Shown: positions 1 to 7,730 of the stretch, one piece after another
Layout of the letters: each line of letters starts with the position of its first letter
How positions within the stretch are numbered: the stretch's first letter is position 1
Assembly: GCA_900556555.1 (NCBI GenBank)
Contig: USPF01000006.1
Span: forward strand, 1-50,315
From: an uncultured Blautia sp.
GTDB lineage: Bacteria > Bacillota > Clostridia > Lachnospirales > Lachnospiraceae
Reading direction: 5' to 3'
DNA: 50,315 bases
Position numbers and translations under genes: made by a program
The notes under the pieces: generated by a model
The model's database searches: none
What the model saw: the letters and a program-made list of their open reading frames with translations, nothing else
What the model was told of the DNA's origin: nothing

Positions 1-6
1 TCTTTT

Positions 7-40
7 CAAAGTGGAATTTAATCTTGCAAAGCGGAATTTA
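7..40. repeat. Two direct repeats, 20-bp period (possible IS end)
   Basis: The 14-base motif CAAAGYGGAATTTA occurs at 7-20 and again at 27-40, exactly 20 bases apart, and a further TTTTTCAATTC follows. Closely spaced short repeats of this kind are found at the ends of some IS21-type elements, so the window may begin just outside an insertion sequence lying to the left. No transposase is visible, so this is only a suggestion. Confidence 0.4.
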
Positions 41-221
41 CTTTTTCAATTCACCTAAAATATGTTTTCGATATAGAAAGTATTAGGAGTAAATAATCAT
101 GCAAGTTACATGGATTTTTTTACCACTTGCCAGAATTTGTGAGACGAGGGGATAGGAATTGGTATAGTATATGAATTATAAAATATAGATATATTTATCA
201 AAGTAAGAAAGGGGAATTACA
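41..221. other. AT-rich leader of the ABC/LytTR operon
   Basis: This non-coding stretch is very AT-rich. It ends with a good ribosome binding site (AAAGGGG at about 209-215) for the gene at 222. I could not settle on a single -35/-10 pair; several TATA-like runs exist between 165 and 200. It presumably holds the promoter, and possibly the target of the LytTR protein encoded downstream. Confidence 0.3.
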
Positions 222-851
222 ATGTATAGCAAAATTTTAGCATACACAATCTTGAATATGAAATCTCTATTGAAAGACAAAATTCCTTTTGTATGGTCGA
301 TTTTATTGCCTATGGTTATGTTCATGATGAATTTTCATAATATTAAAACCGAAAAAGATTTAACACCATGGTGGGTATATATGTCTTTATGTTCTTTTAT
401 TTACGGAATAGGCGTGTATGCTTTGGAATTAAAGGAATCTGGTTGTTTAAGGACAATTTTTTCCATCTCTTATTCTCCAACTGCATTTTTCCTGGGGAAT
501 TTGGTAACACAGATTATTTTCTCGGTGATAAGTATATATCTGTTTGATATTGTAGTGGGAATTTTTAAGCAGTTTTCAATTCCTCATTTAATGGTATATA
601 GTTTTGAAACCATTGTTTTGTGCATACCGTTTGCCTTTTTGGGATATGGGGTGACTTTATTAAAGAAACTTCATGTAAATTCCATCAGAACAATTTTTAC
701 AATTGTTATGTTCGGAATGTTTTTGATGGTAGGCAGAGATACAAAATTAAACATATATCATCCCTTTTATTGTGTTTTTGTAGTTTTATCTTTTGTCTTG
801 GGTGGAATCAGTATTTTGCGTTTTGAGCCTAATTCTAATGAAAGGAGATAA
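222..851 (+). CDS. ABC-2-like transporter permease subunit
   Basis: A 209-residue hydrophobic protein with about six predicted membrane segments (roughly residues 20-36, 50-66, 82-108, 122-142, 155-172 and 182-200). It has no recognisable catalytic motif. The next gene, 8 bases downstream, is an ABC ATPase, so this is most likely the membrane subunit of a small exporter of the ABC-2 type. The start is supported by AAAGGGG about 7 bases upstream. Base composition is clearly more AT-rich than the housekeeping genes after 2.5 kb, which fits acquired DNA. The substrate is unknown; a peptide or bacteriocin-like molecule is a guess from the LytTR context. Confidence 0.65.
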   Translation: MYSKILAYTILNMKSLLKDKIPFVWSILLPMVMFMMNFHNIKTEKDLTPWWVYMSLCSFIYGIGVYALELKESGCLRTIFSISYSPTAFFLGNLVTQIIFSVISIYLFDIVVGIFKQFSIPHLMVYSFETIVLCIPFAFLGYGVTLLKKLHVNSIRTIFTIVMFGMFLMVGRDTKLNIYHPFYCVFVVLSFVLGGISILRFEPNSNERR

Positions 852-859
852 AAAATATT

Positions 860-1456
860 ATGGATAAAGATATCTATATTAAAAACTTACAATTGCCTTA
901 TATTGAGAAACATGTAAATCTGTGTATAAAACGTGGATTGAATTATCTGAAAGGTAACAATGGAACAGGAAAGACTTTGATGTTAGATTATATATCTGGA
1001 ATACGAAAAGATAAGAAAGCTGTGATTAGAGGAAATGAAAGCATTCTTTATATTAATCAAAGTATCTTTTTTTCGGATAGGCTTTTGTGTGAAGATTTCT
1101 TGAAATTTGTTTATAGAATGGAAGGGAATATCAGAGAAGTAAACATGTTTGAACAGTTTATAGAAAGATTTACACAGGAAAATCGAAGCGTAGACAATGT
1201 AAAAAAACTACTGAAAAAGCAATGGGGAATGTTGTCGGGAGGAGAACGGAAGTTGATATACATTCTTATTCTTATGTCAATAGATAGGGAATGGTATATT
1301 TTGGATGAACCCTTTGCATTTTTAGATACAATGAAGAAAAATATAATTTGGGAAGTGATTGACGAAAAGATAGGAGAAGGAAAAGGGATTATTCTTGTTT
1401 CACATGAGGATGATCAGGACAGACTAAAACATGCATCTCAAATTATTTCTATGTGA
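860..1456 (+). CDS. ABC transporter ATP-binding protein (short)
   Basis: A 198-residue ATPase. Walker A is GNNGTGKT at residues 32-39, the ABC signature LSGGE is at 125-129, Walker B with the catalytic glutamate is WYILDEP at 145-151, and the switch histidine lies in LVSHE (residue 182). The protein is shorter than the usual 230-300 residues, but every nucleotide-binding motif is present, so it looks functional. It powers the permease encoded 8 bases upstream. The LytTR gene follows closely, giving one operon. AT-rich codon usage matches its neighbours and differs from the later genes. Confidence 0.85.
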   Translation: MDKDIYIKNLQLPYIEKHVNLCIKRGLNYLKGNNGTGKTLMLDYISGIRKDKKAVIRGNESILYINQSIFFSDRLLCEDFLKFVYRMEGNIREVNMFEQFIERFTQENRSVDNVKKLLKKQWGMLSGGERKLIYILILMSIDREWYILDEPFAFLDTMKKNIIWEVIDEKIGEGKGIILVSHEDDQDRLKHASQIISM

Positions 1457-1530
1457 GCTTGAAATCTTATTTTGAGAATCATATACTTAAAAAGAGTAGA
1501 AATATCAATAATAAAAGGAAAAATTATAGT

Positions 1531-1965
1531 ATGGATGTTGAAATAAAAATCATAAAAAACCTGGAGAAACCCTATGCGGTCATCTATACAAACCAGATTG
1601 ATGAGGAAACACAAAAGATTGTTTCTATGCTGGAGTCAGCCAATGATATTATTACGGCTGTTCATAATGACAGGACAATGATACTAAAAGGAGACGATAT
1701 TTATTTAATCAGAATTGAAAATGAAAAAACAGTCCTGTATGGGAAAGAGAAAAGCTATGTGAGCAAAAAACGGTTGTGTGAGTTAGAGAAAGCATTAAAA
1801 CCCAATTTTATGAAAATCTCAAAGACGACCTTGATAAATTTGAAATACATAGAAGGAATGGAAGCATCTTTCGGAGGGATGATGTTGTTAATCATGAAAA
1901 ATGGCTGTAAAGATTATGTGTCCAGGAAGTATCTTCCGGATTTAAAGAAATATTTGGGATTATAA
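1531..1965 (+). CDS. LytTR-domain DNA-binding regulator
   Basis: A 144-residue protein with no receiver domain: an N-terminal alpha/beta part (residues 1-45), then a LytTR DNA-binding domain (about 50-144) with typical features such as the ILKGDDIYLIRIE strand, FMKISKTTLINLKYI and the C-terminal VSRKYLPDLKKYL helix. I chose ATG 1531 because AAAAGGAAA sits just upstream; an in-frame GTG at 1453 would add 26 unlikely residues overlapping the ATPase stop. Proteins of this type commonly pair with a DUF3021 membrane protein, which is the next gene, and are thought to be restrained by it. It probably controls this operon. Confidence 0.8.
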   Translation: MDVEIKIIKNLEKPYAVIYTNQIDEETQKIVSMLESANDIITAVHNDRTMILKGDDIYLIRIENEKTVLYGKEKSYVSKKRLCELEKALKPNFMKISKTTLINLKYIEGMEASFGGMMLLIMKNGCKDYVSRKYLPDLKKYLGL

Positions 1966-1975
1966 GGAGGTTTGT

Positions 1976-2410
1976 ATGAAAAAATTGATTCATCTGTCAA
2001 TAAAAGGTGTAAGCACTGCCCTGGTCTTTTTTTCACTGTTTGGTGTGATTTGGAATCTTTTCAATGGCGGTGATTATATTTTAATAAATTATACCTATAC
2101 AAAAATGGTGCTGGGAGCAATTGTCGTAGGATTAGGTTTTTCCATTCCCGGAATTGTATATGAGAGTCCCAATCTTCCTTATGTAATGAAAATCGTGATT
2201 CATATGGGAATTGGCTGTGCCATATGTCTAGTGACATCTTTTGTGGTGGGATGGATTCCTGCATCTTTGGGTATCAAAGGATGTGTTGCTGTAGTTGCAG
2301 CAGAAATTGTGACAGCATTTGCCTTGTGGTTTGGATTTTCCCTGTATTATAAAAAACAGGCAAAGAAAATGGATGACAGGATAAAAAATAAATTAAGAGA
2401 AGAGAAATAA
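1976..2410 (+). CDS. DUF3021 family membrane protein
   Basis: A 144-residue protein with four predicted membrane helices (about residues 9-28, 42-60, 73-92 and 103-125) and a charged C-terminal tail (KKQAKKMDDRIKNKLREEK). This is the DUF3021 layout. It begins 10 bases after the LytTR stop, with AAGGAGG upstream. LytTR plus a small membrane partner forms known two-gene regulatory pairs in Firmicutes, in which the membrane protein inhibits the DNA-binding partner. That role is inferred from context. The operon ends at the hairpin at 2430. Confidence 0.75.
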   Translation: MKKLIHLSIKGVSTALVFFSLFGVIWNLFNGGDYILINYTYTKMVLGAIVVGLGFSIPGIVYESPNLPYVMKIVIHMGIGCAICLVTSFVVGWIPASLGIKGCVAVVAAEIVTAFALWFGFSLYYKKQAKKMDDRIKNKLREEK

Positions 2411-2429
2411 AGAAAGGTATGATGTATAT

Positions 2430-2475
2430 GAGCCTGCGGCATGAATATTCGTGCTGCAGGCTCATTTTCTATAGT
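2430..2475. terminator. Bidirectional terminator between DUF3021 gene and prs
   Basis: The arms GAGCCTGC (2430-2437) and GCAGGCTC (2456-2463) pair perfectly, and pairing continues inward with wobbles around AATATT. A T-rich stretch (ATTTTCTAT) follows on the plus strand. It sits between two converging genes and probably serves both. Confidence 0.75.
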
Positions 2476-3662
2476 TATTTCTCTGCCAAAGCCTTATTAT
2501 GCTTCTGCACCAGTTTATTGATTCTTTCCACTGGATTCAGCAGTGTGCTGATGGAACCGTCGTGGTTCAGGGTATCAATGATCAGTGCAATATATTTGCT
2601 CATATCACAGTTTACATAATATGGTTTTGCCAGTAATTCTTCCGGCTGATATACCAGGTTTGTAGTGAGCAGTCTATCGAAGCTGCCTTCTGCGTATGCT
2701 TTATCAAAACGTTCCAGTCCATTTGTGAATAAACCGAAGGTGGAGCACATGAAAATTTTGGCAGCACCACGTTTTTTCAGAAGAGCAGCAACTTCCAGCA
2801 TACTGTCACCGGAGGAAATCATATCGTCAATGATGATCATGTTTTTGCCTTTTACATCAGCACCCAGGAATTCATGGGCAACAATAGGATTTCTTCCGTT
2901 AATGATGGTAGAATAATCACGTCGTTTGTAGAACATACCCATATCGACACCAAGAACGTTGGCCAGATAAATAGCACGTCCTGTTCCGCCTGCATCCGGG
3001 CTGATGATCATGAGATGATCGCTGTCAATTGCCAGGTCAGGTTCTGCTTTAAACAATCCCTTGATGAACTGATAAGCAGGCTGTACGGTCTCAAAACCGT
3101 GAAGTGGAATTGCATTCTGTACTCTTGGGTCATGGGCATCGAAGGTAAGGATATTGTCAACACCCATGCGGGTCAGTTCCTGAAGTGCCAGGGCACAGTC
3201 AAGAGATTCTCTTCCGGTTCTCTTATGCTGGCGGCTTTCGTATAAGAATGGCATGATAACATTTACTCTTCTGGCTTTTCCTCCTACAGCCGCAATAATA
3301 CGTTTCAAATCCTGAAAATGATCGTCAGGGGACATGTGGTTGGTCTGTCCGCATACGGTATAAGTCATAGAATAATTGCAGACATCCACCATGATATAAA
3401 GGTCATCACCCCGGACAGATTCGCCAAGAATCCCTTTCGCTTCTCCTGAGCCAAAGCGGGGAGCTTTTGAATCAATCAGGTAAGAGTCACGCTCATAACC
3501 TTCAAATTTCAGAGAATCTTTTTCGTCGTGGTCACGTTCCTTTCTCCATTTGACAATATAGTCATTTACTTTCTGACCCATGTCCTTGCAGCTCTTCAGA
3601 GGGATAATACCCAGTCGCCCTACAGGAAGAGTGTTTAAATTGTTTGTGGATGATGATGCCAT
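2475..3662 (-). CDS. prs: Ribose-phosphate pyrophosphokinase (PRPP synthetase), long form
   Basis: Makes PRPP from ribose 5-phosphate and ATP for nucleotide, histidine and tryptophan synthesis. The protein has 395 residues against about 315 for the usual class I enzyme. Visible features are the catalytic flexible-loop KRRDY (246-250), the DAHDPRVQ segment (175-182) that replaces the usual DLHAxQIQ, and a PRPP loop IIIDDMISSGDSM (276-288) in place of the more common VDDMIDTAGT. The extra length is mainly N-terminal and around residues 40-90. AGGAGG lies 9 bases upstream of the start, inside dnaI; the two genes overlap by 28 bases. It is the last gene of a dnaD-dnaI-prs unit. Confidence 0.9.
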   Translation of the reverse strand: MASSSTNNLNTLPVGRLGIIPLKSCKDMGQKVNDYIVKWRKERDHDEKDSLKFEGYERDSYLIDSKAPRFGSGEAKGILGESVRGDDLYIMVDVCNYSMTYTVCGQTNHMSPDDHFQDLKRIIAAVGGKARRVNVIMPFLYESRQHKRTGRESLDCALALQELTRMGVDNILTFDAHDPRVQNAIPLHGFETVQPAYQFIKGLFKAEPDLAIDSDHLMIISPDAGGTGRAIYLANVLGVDMGMFYKRRDYSTIINGRNPIVAHEFLGADVKGKNMIIIDDMISSGDSMLEVAALLKKRGAAKIFMCSTFGLFTNGLERFDKAYAEGSFDRLLTTNLVYQPEELLAKPYYVNCDMSKYIALIIDTLNHDGSISTLLNPVERINKLVQKHNKALAEK

Positions 3663-4678
3663 TTTTCTTTTCCTCCTAAAAGTTTTTTTTGAATTCTTAT
3701 ATCATTACCAACCAGTTTCAGCATGGTGTAATTGCTGGTTACCCTGGAAAATGTTCTTTCGGAATATGTGTTCAGAAAATCTTCCATGGTCAGGTTGGTA
3801 GAAATGATGGTTGCTTTTTGGTTTAAAATTCTTTCATTGATACAGCAAAATAGCTGGGATGAAATAAAACTATTGGTGAGCTCTGTGCCTAAATCATCAA
3901 TAATCAACAGATCGCATTCATAAATAAAAGAGGCCATGTCAGCAGATTCTGCATCTTTTTGAAAGGTATTTCTGGACAGCAGATCAAAGAAATCGAATGC
4001 TGTAAAATACAATACAAAATACGAAAGATCCAGAAGCTCCTTTGCGATACAGTGGGTAAGAAAGGTTTTTCCAACACCAGTATCACCATAGATCAGCAGA
4101 TTATCCTTTTCACTGCCGAAATTGTGAATAAAATTCCAGGATTTTTCCACTGCATTCTGGGCAGATTCCAGTGCTGTGATGCCGCTGGATTCATCCAGAA
4201 ATTCTGGGGAATAGTAGTCAAAGGAAAAATGCTGGAAGTTTTCTGATTCCAGTATATCCCGGATATTGGACTGGGTATATAATAAATCCACTGCGGCTTT
4301 CCGGAAACAGGGACATTTTTCCACTTCTGTGGTCTCCTGATTTTCTGTGAGGATGAAACCAGTATCCTTACAGAGCGGGCAGTCATAGTGGAGCTCCAGA
4401 TAATCCGGTGGATAGCCATGGTCTTTTAGAAGCTGTGCCCTTTCTTTGGATAAAAGGCTGATTTTTCCGGATAAATCAAAGTCCTCACCCTTAGACGCAC
4501 CAAGAACCAGCCGGGCTTTCTGAAGTCCTAAAGCAGCAATTTCCTGACGGATTTCTGCCAGTCTTGGAATCTCTGTCTCTGCCTTGTGGATACATTGGTC
4601 CTGCTGGTGTTTGTGTAAAAACTGTTTTTGATTGTAATTGCGCATCAGCGCATCATATTGAAAATTTTTTAGTGGCAC
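3635..4678 (-). CDS. dnaI: DnaI/DnaC-type replicative helicase loader ATPase
   Basis: A 347-residue AAA+ ATPase that should load the replicative helicase with DnaD. The N-terminal part (1-95) is helical. A cysteine cluster C100-P-L-C103 with C122-P-C124 suggests a zinc site, as in Firmicute DnaI. Walker A is GDTGVGKT (198-205), Walker B is LLIIDD (257-262), and a C-terminal arginine-rich TFSRVTSNY segment looks like a sensor/arginine finger region. It lies 15 bases downstream of dnaD and overlaps prs. The symbol follows B. subtilis usage; databases may call it an ATP-binding protein or DnaC. Confidence 0.85.
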   Translation of the reverse strand: MPLKNFQYDALMRNYNQKQFLHKHQQDQCIHKAETEIPRLAEIRQEIAALGLQKARLVLGASKGEDFDLSGKISLLSKERAQLLKDHGYPPDYLELHYDCPLCKDTGFILTENQETTEVEKCPCFRKAAVDLLYTQSNIRDILESENFQHFSFDYYSPEFLDESSGITALESAQNAVEKSWNFIHNFGSEKDNLLIYGDTGVGKTFLTHCIAKELLDLSYFVLYFTAFDFFDLLSRNTFQKDAESADMASFIYECDLLIIDDLGTELTNSFISSQLFCCINERILNQKATIISTNLTMEDFLNTYSERTFSRVTSNYTMLKLVGNDIRIQKKLLGGKEKWHHHPQTI

Positions 4679-4693
4679 GGTTTGTCTCCTTAC

Positions 4694-5767
4694 CTATTTT
4701 TTTCCAAGAAGCTGTTTTTCCAACTCTGCCATATTGTAATTCCGTTGATGGAAATTGTTGAATTTGTTTTGGGCTGCTGCGGGTTTTGGCCTGGATTCAT
4801 TATCCTTTGCAGCCTTTGCAGCTTTTCTCTGCTGGAAATTCTTATCTAGGGAATCCACATCTGACAGATGATGAACACCTTTTTTGAACCAGTTTTCCAG
4901 AATGCTGTCAGCATAAGAAAAACTTGCCTTACCTGTAGAGAGCACGGTTCTGCTGCAGGCTTCTGATATGATATCTAAGGTAAAGCCATACTGGTTCATC
5001 CAGAGATTCATATATTGGATTTCTTTCTCCAGAGGATTTCGGTTTTTGATTCCAAAAGCCCTTAATATCGTAAAATAATTCCGGTTGTAAAGGTTCGTCT
5101 CTTCTTTTGCCTGATTGACCGTGGCAATTTTCTGTTCAGCCCAGGCAAGCCCTACTTTTTTGATATAGGCCATACTGGTACTGCCCTTGGAAACACAGTA
5201 TTCAATGAGATACTCCATCAGTTCCCCAGAAAGTCCCACCTCATCATAGAGATAAAGCAGGGTTTCCATATCCGTAGGTGTCAAAGTCTTTCCAAGATAC
5301 TGTTCTGCAATGAACAACAACTGCCGCACCTCGTCATTGCCCTTCAGTTCCCTGATTTTGTCAGGGGTAAGTCCAGGAGTTGGCGGTGTTTCTTTTTCAG
5401 CGGTTGGTATTCTGCTGGCGGCTGCTTCCCGGAAACGGTCTCTGTCATAATCAGAGACAGAAGAGGAAGGCTGCACAGGATAGAAGACTACTTTGTTCAG
5501 ATTTCCGCTGGTGTCAAAAACCACATCCAGAATCCCTGTTTTTTTCCAATAGCGCAGTGCTCTTTGAATATCAGCTTCCGTGCAATTAAAAACGTCTGCA
5601 ATAGAGGAAAGCTCCAGACGGGTTTTCTCCTGACAGGCGTGCCTTAGCAGATAGAGATAAATTTTTACAAATTCACCATTTGCGGAAGGCATATAGCAAT
5701 CCAGGAAATGGTTGGAGATGAAAGTGAAATCTCCGGGAAAGCTATTATATACTTCAAACTGCCCCAT
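4694..5767 (-). CDS. DnaD-domain replication initiation protein
   Basis: A 357-residue primosomal protein. The N-terminal winged-helix part (about 8-85) contains the LYLLRHACQ and IADVFNCTEADIQRALRYW helices. A C-terminal DnaD/DnaB_2 domain (about 225-305) ends in YADSILENWFKKGVHHLSD, the typical YxxxILxxW signature. The tail is basic and disordered. Such proteins remodel origin DNA and recruit the helicase loader encoded next. ATG 5767 is preferred over ATG 5776 because AAAGG lies 9 bases before the former but directly abuts the latter. The upstream spacer carries exact DnaA boxes, suggesting control by the replication initiator. Confidence 0.85.
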   Translation of the reverse strand: MGQFEVYNSFPGDFTFISNHFLDCYMPSANGEFVKIYLYLLRHACQEKTRLELSSIADVFNCTEADIQRALRYWKKTGILDVVFDTSGNLNKVVFYPVQPSSSVSDYDRDRFREAAASRIPTAEKETPPTPGLTPDKIRELKGNDEVRQLLFIAEQYLGKTLTPTDMETLLYLYDEVGLSGELMEYLIEYCVSKGSTSMAYIKKVGLAWAEQKIATVNQAKEETNLYNRNYFTILRAFGIKNRNPLEKEIQYMNLWMNQYGFTLDIISEACSRTVLSTGKASFSYADSILENWFKKGVHHLSDVDSLDKNFQQRKAAKAAKDNESRPKPAAAQNKFNNFHQRNYNMAELEKQLLGKK

Positions 5768-5814
5768 TTCAAACATCCTTTACATCATTATTTTCTTTCT
5801 CTTGAATCAACCTC

Positions 5815-5843
5815 AGTATAGCACAGAATATCTGAAAAGAGAA
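5815..5843 (-). promoter_or_regulatory. Candidate promoter of dnaD-dnaI-prs
   Basis: On the minus strand, TATACT (5820-5815) is preceded at 17 bases by TTCTCT (5843-5838). The -10 is good and the -35 weak. DnaA boxes lie 55-75 bases further upstream, so activation or repression by DnaA is possible. Confidence 0.4.
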
Positions 5844-5899
5844 CCTGATTTTTTTTCGACAGCGAAATCCACAAAGTGAACAGAAGATGCTGTGGGAAA

Positions 5900-5917
5900 T
5901 GTGGATAATGTGGATAA
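5900..5917 (-). promoter_or_regulatory. Two abutting exact DnaA boxes
   Basis: TGTGGATAA occurs at 5900-5908 and again directly after it at 5909-5917; on the minus strand each is the consensus TTATCCACA. A weaker match (AAATCCACA) is at 5865-5873. They lie upstream of the dnaD promoter in the spacer between dnaD and murC. Confidence 0.7.
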
Positions 5918-6021
5918 AAAAGTGGACTACTATTTATGGGAAACCTGAAATTGTAGAAATAATAAGGAAAATAGCGGTTTTTTAAAACAAATGCTGTCGT
6001 ATTATGTAAACTTTATAAGAT

Positions 6022-6060
6022 GAAAAAAATCCACATGCTCAGTGGAGAGAACATGTGGAT
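6022..6060 (-). terminator. Terminator of murC
   Basis: The arms ATCCACATG (6029-6037) and CATGTGGAT (6052-6060) are perfectly complementary. Read on the minus strand, the stem is followed by a run of T (6029-6023). It lies 26 bases after the murC stop. Confidence 0.8.
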
Positions 6061-6065
6061 GGTTT

Positions 6066-6083
6066 GGTGGATAGTGTGGATAA
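6066..6083 (-). promoter_or_regulatory. DnaA box just after murC, with a weak neighbour
   Basis: TGTGGATAA (6075-6083) is an exact box. Directly beside it GGTGGATAG (6066-6074) matches at seven of nine positions. With the pair at 5900-5917 this makes three exact boxes in under 190 bases. Confidence 0.55.
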
Positions 6084-6085
6084 CT

Positions 6086-7465
6086 TTACATTCCTAAGAG
6101 GTTTTCGCCGATTTTATACACATCTCCGGCACCCATAGTTATCAACACATCTCCGTGGATACAATTTTCTAATAAAAATGCTTCAATCTCATCAAAGGTA
6201 GGGAAATAATAGGTATCTACCCCTTTTTCTATGAGTAAATCCCTCAAATCCGCAGAGGAAATTCCCAGATTGTCGGTTTCTCTGGCAGCATAAATGTCAG
6301 CCAGTATGACCTTGTCAGCCAGGGACAATGCCTGGGCAAATTCCTGCATCAGAGCTTTGGTGCGGGTATAAGTGTGAGGCTGGAACACACACCAGGTAGT
6401 CTTATGAGGATAATTTGCGGCAGTTTTCAAGGTTGCCTCAATCTCAGTAGGATGGTGGGCATAATCATCAATGACAGTCACGCCTCCTACCTTGCCTTTG
6501 TACTGGAAACGGCGGTCTGTTCCGCCAAAATGCAGCAGGCCCTTTTGTACTGTTTCCAGGTCAATGCCCACTTTTTCAGCAAGAGCAATAGCAGACAATG
6601 CATTGGATACATTGTGCATACCTGGAACGGACAGAGTAAATCTGCCAATATTTTCTCCTTTTCTGATACAGTCAAAAGATGCATGTGCAAATTCATCGAA
6701 GACAATGTTTGCGGCACAGTAGTCTGCATCCTGCTCCAGAGAATAGGTAATCACTTCACAGGGCAAATCCTTGGTGATTTCTTCAGAGTCAGGAATATCT
6801 TTATTGATAATCAGAGTTCCGTCTGAAGGAAGCAGGCAGGCAAACCGCCGGAAGGAATGGCGGATATCCTCTAAATCCTTGAAGAAATCAAGGTGATCTG
6901 CATCAATATTCAGAATAATGCTGATCTTTGGGAAAAAGCTTAAAAAGCTGTTGGTGTATTCACAAGCCTCGGTAATAAAGGTTTCAGACTGTCCCACACG
7001 GATGTTTCCGTGAATCGCAGGAAGGATTCCTCCTACGGAAATGGTAGGGTCAGTCTCTGCTTCCAGAAGGATGTGTGAAATCATGGAAGTTGTGGTGGTT
7101 TTTCCATGAGTTCCGGACACGGCGATTGGAAGCTGATAATTTTTCATAATCTGTCCTAAAAGTTCAGCTCTGGTAAGCATAGGAATATTTTTTTCTTTGG
7201 CACAGGCATACTCTGGATTGTCAGGGTGAATGGCTGCTGTGTAGACAACAAGCTCTACATCATCTGTAATATTGGAGGCTCTCTGGCCGATATAAATTTT
7301 GGCACCTTGTTCCTCTAATTGTCTGGTGAGTGCTGACTCCCTGGAATCAGAGCCGGACACAGGGAAGTCTTCCCCAAGAAGGATTTCAGCAAGTCCGCTC
7401 ATGCTGATTCCTCCGATGCCAATGAAATGAATGTGTAATGGTTTATGAAAATCAATCTGGTACAT
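6086..7465 (-). CDS. murC: UDP-N-acetylmuramate--L-alanine ligase
   Basis: Joins L-alanine to UDP-MurNAc using ATP, the first step of peptidoglycan stem-peptide synthesis in the cytoplasm. The 459 residues match the family length. The N-terminal Rossmann domain shows HFIGIGGISMSGLAEIL, the ATP loop is GTHGKTTT (118-125), and the C-terminal domain includes DDYAHHPTEI and FQPHTYTRT. AAAGGA lies 9 bases before ATG 7465. It is a single-gene unit with its own promoter and terminator, transcribed divergently from glgC. Confidence 0.95.
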   Translation of the reverse strand: MYQIDFHKPLHIHFIGIGGISMSGLAEILLGEDFPVSGSDSRESALTRQLEEQGAKIYIGQRASNITDDVELVVYTAAIHPDNPEYACAKEKNIPMLTRAELLGQIMKNYQLPIAVSGTHGKTTTTSMISHILLEAETDPTISVGGILPAIHGNIRVGQSETFITEACEYTNSFLSFFPKISIILNIDADHLDFFKDLEDIRHSFRRFACLLPSDGTLIINKDIPDSEEITKDLPCEVITYSLEQDADYCAANIVFDEFAHASFDCIRKGENIGRFTLSVPGMHNVSNALSAIALAEKVGIDLETVQKGLLHFGGTDRRFQYKGKVGGVTVIDDYAHHPTEIEATLKTAANYPHKTTWCVFQPHTYTRTKALMQEFAQALSLADKVILADIYAARETDNLGISSADLRDLLIEKGVDTYYFPTFDEIEAFLLENCIHGDVLITMGAGDVYKIGENLLGM

Positions 7466-7548
7466 ATGACAGAATCCTTTCTATATTTTAGGTAAATACA
7501 ATATCTGAGCTGTATATTATGCAGTTCAAGTCTTTCTGCTACTATTAA

Positions 7549-7577
7549 ATTATACCCAACATTGCAGAAAATGGAAA
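7549..7577 (-). promoter_or_regulatory. Candidate promoter of murC
   Basis: On the minus strand, TTTCCA (7577-7572) and TATAAT (7554-7549) are separated by 17 bases, about 85 bases upstream of the murC start. Confidence 0.5.
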
Positions 7578-7617
7578 CCCTTTCTTGATAAAATACCGCT
7601 GGAATCGTAAAAAACAG

Positions 7618-7670
7618 GTAAAATGTCACAAAAACTTGTAAAATGTCGAAAAAAATTGTTTAAAATGTTC
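7618..7670 (+). repeat. Three phased repeats upstream of glgC promoter
   Basis: GTAAAATGTC is at 7618-7627 and again at 7638-7647, exactly 20 bases apart (about two helical turns). A degenerate third copy, TAAAATGTTC, is at 7661-7670 and runs into the -35 element. Each of the first two is followed by a short A run. The spacing on one DNA face suggests binding of a regulator or bent DNA. No known consensus was recognised. Confidence 0.45.
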
Positions 7671-7696
7671 ACTTTTTTGAGGCGGTATGTTATAAT
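7668..7696 (+). promoter_or_regulatory. Promoter of glgC-glgD
   Basis: TTCACT (7668-7673) and a perfect TATAAT (7691-7696) are 17 bases apart, with the glgC ribosome site beginning about 20 bases later, so the leader is short. Confidence 0.65.
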
Positions 7697-7730
7697 GAAA
7701 AAACCATAGATTATACAAGAGGTGATGGGC

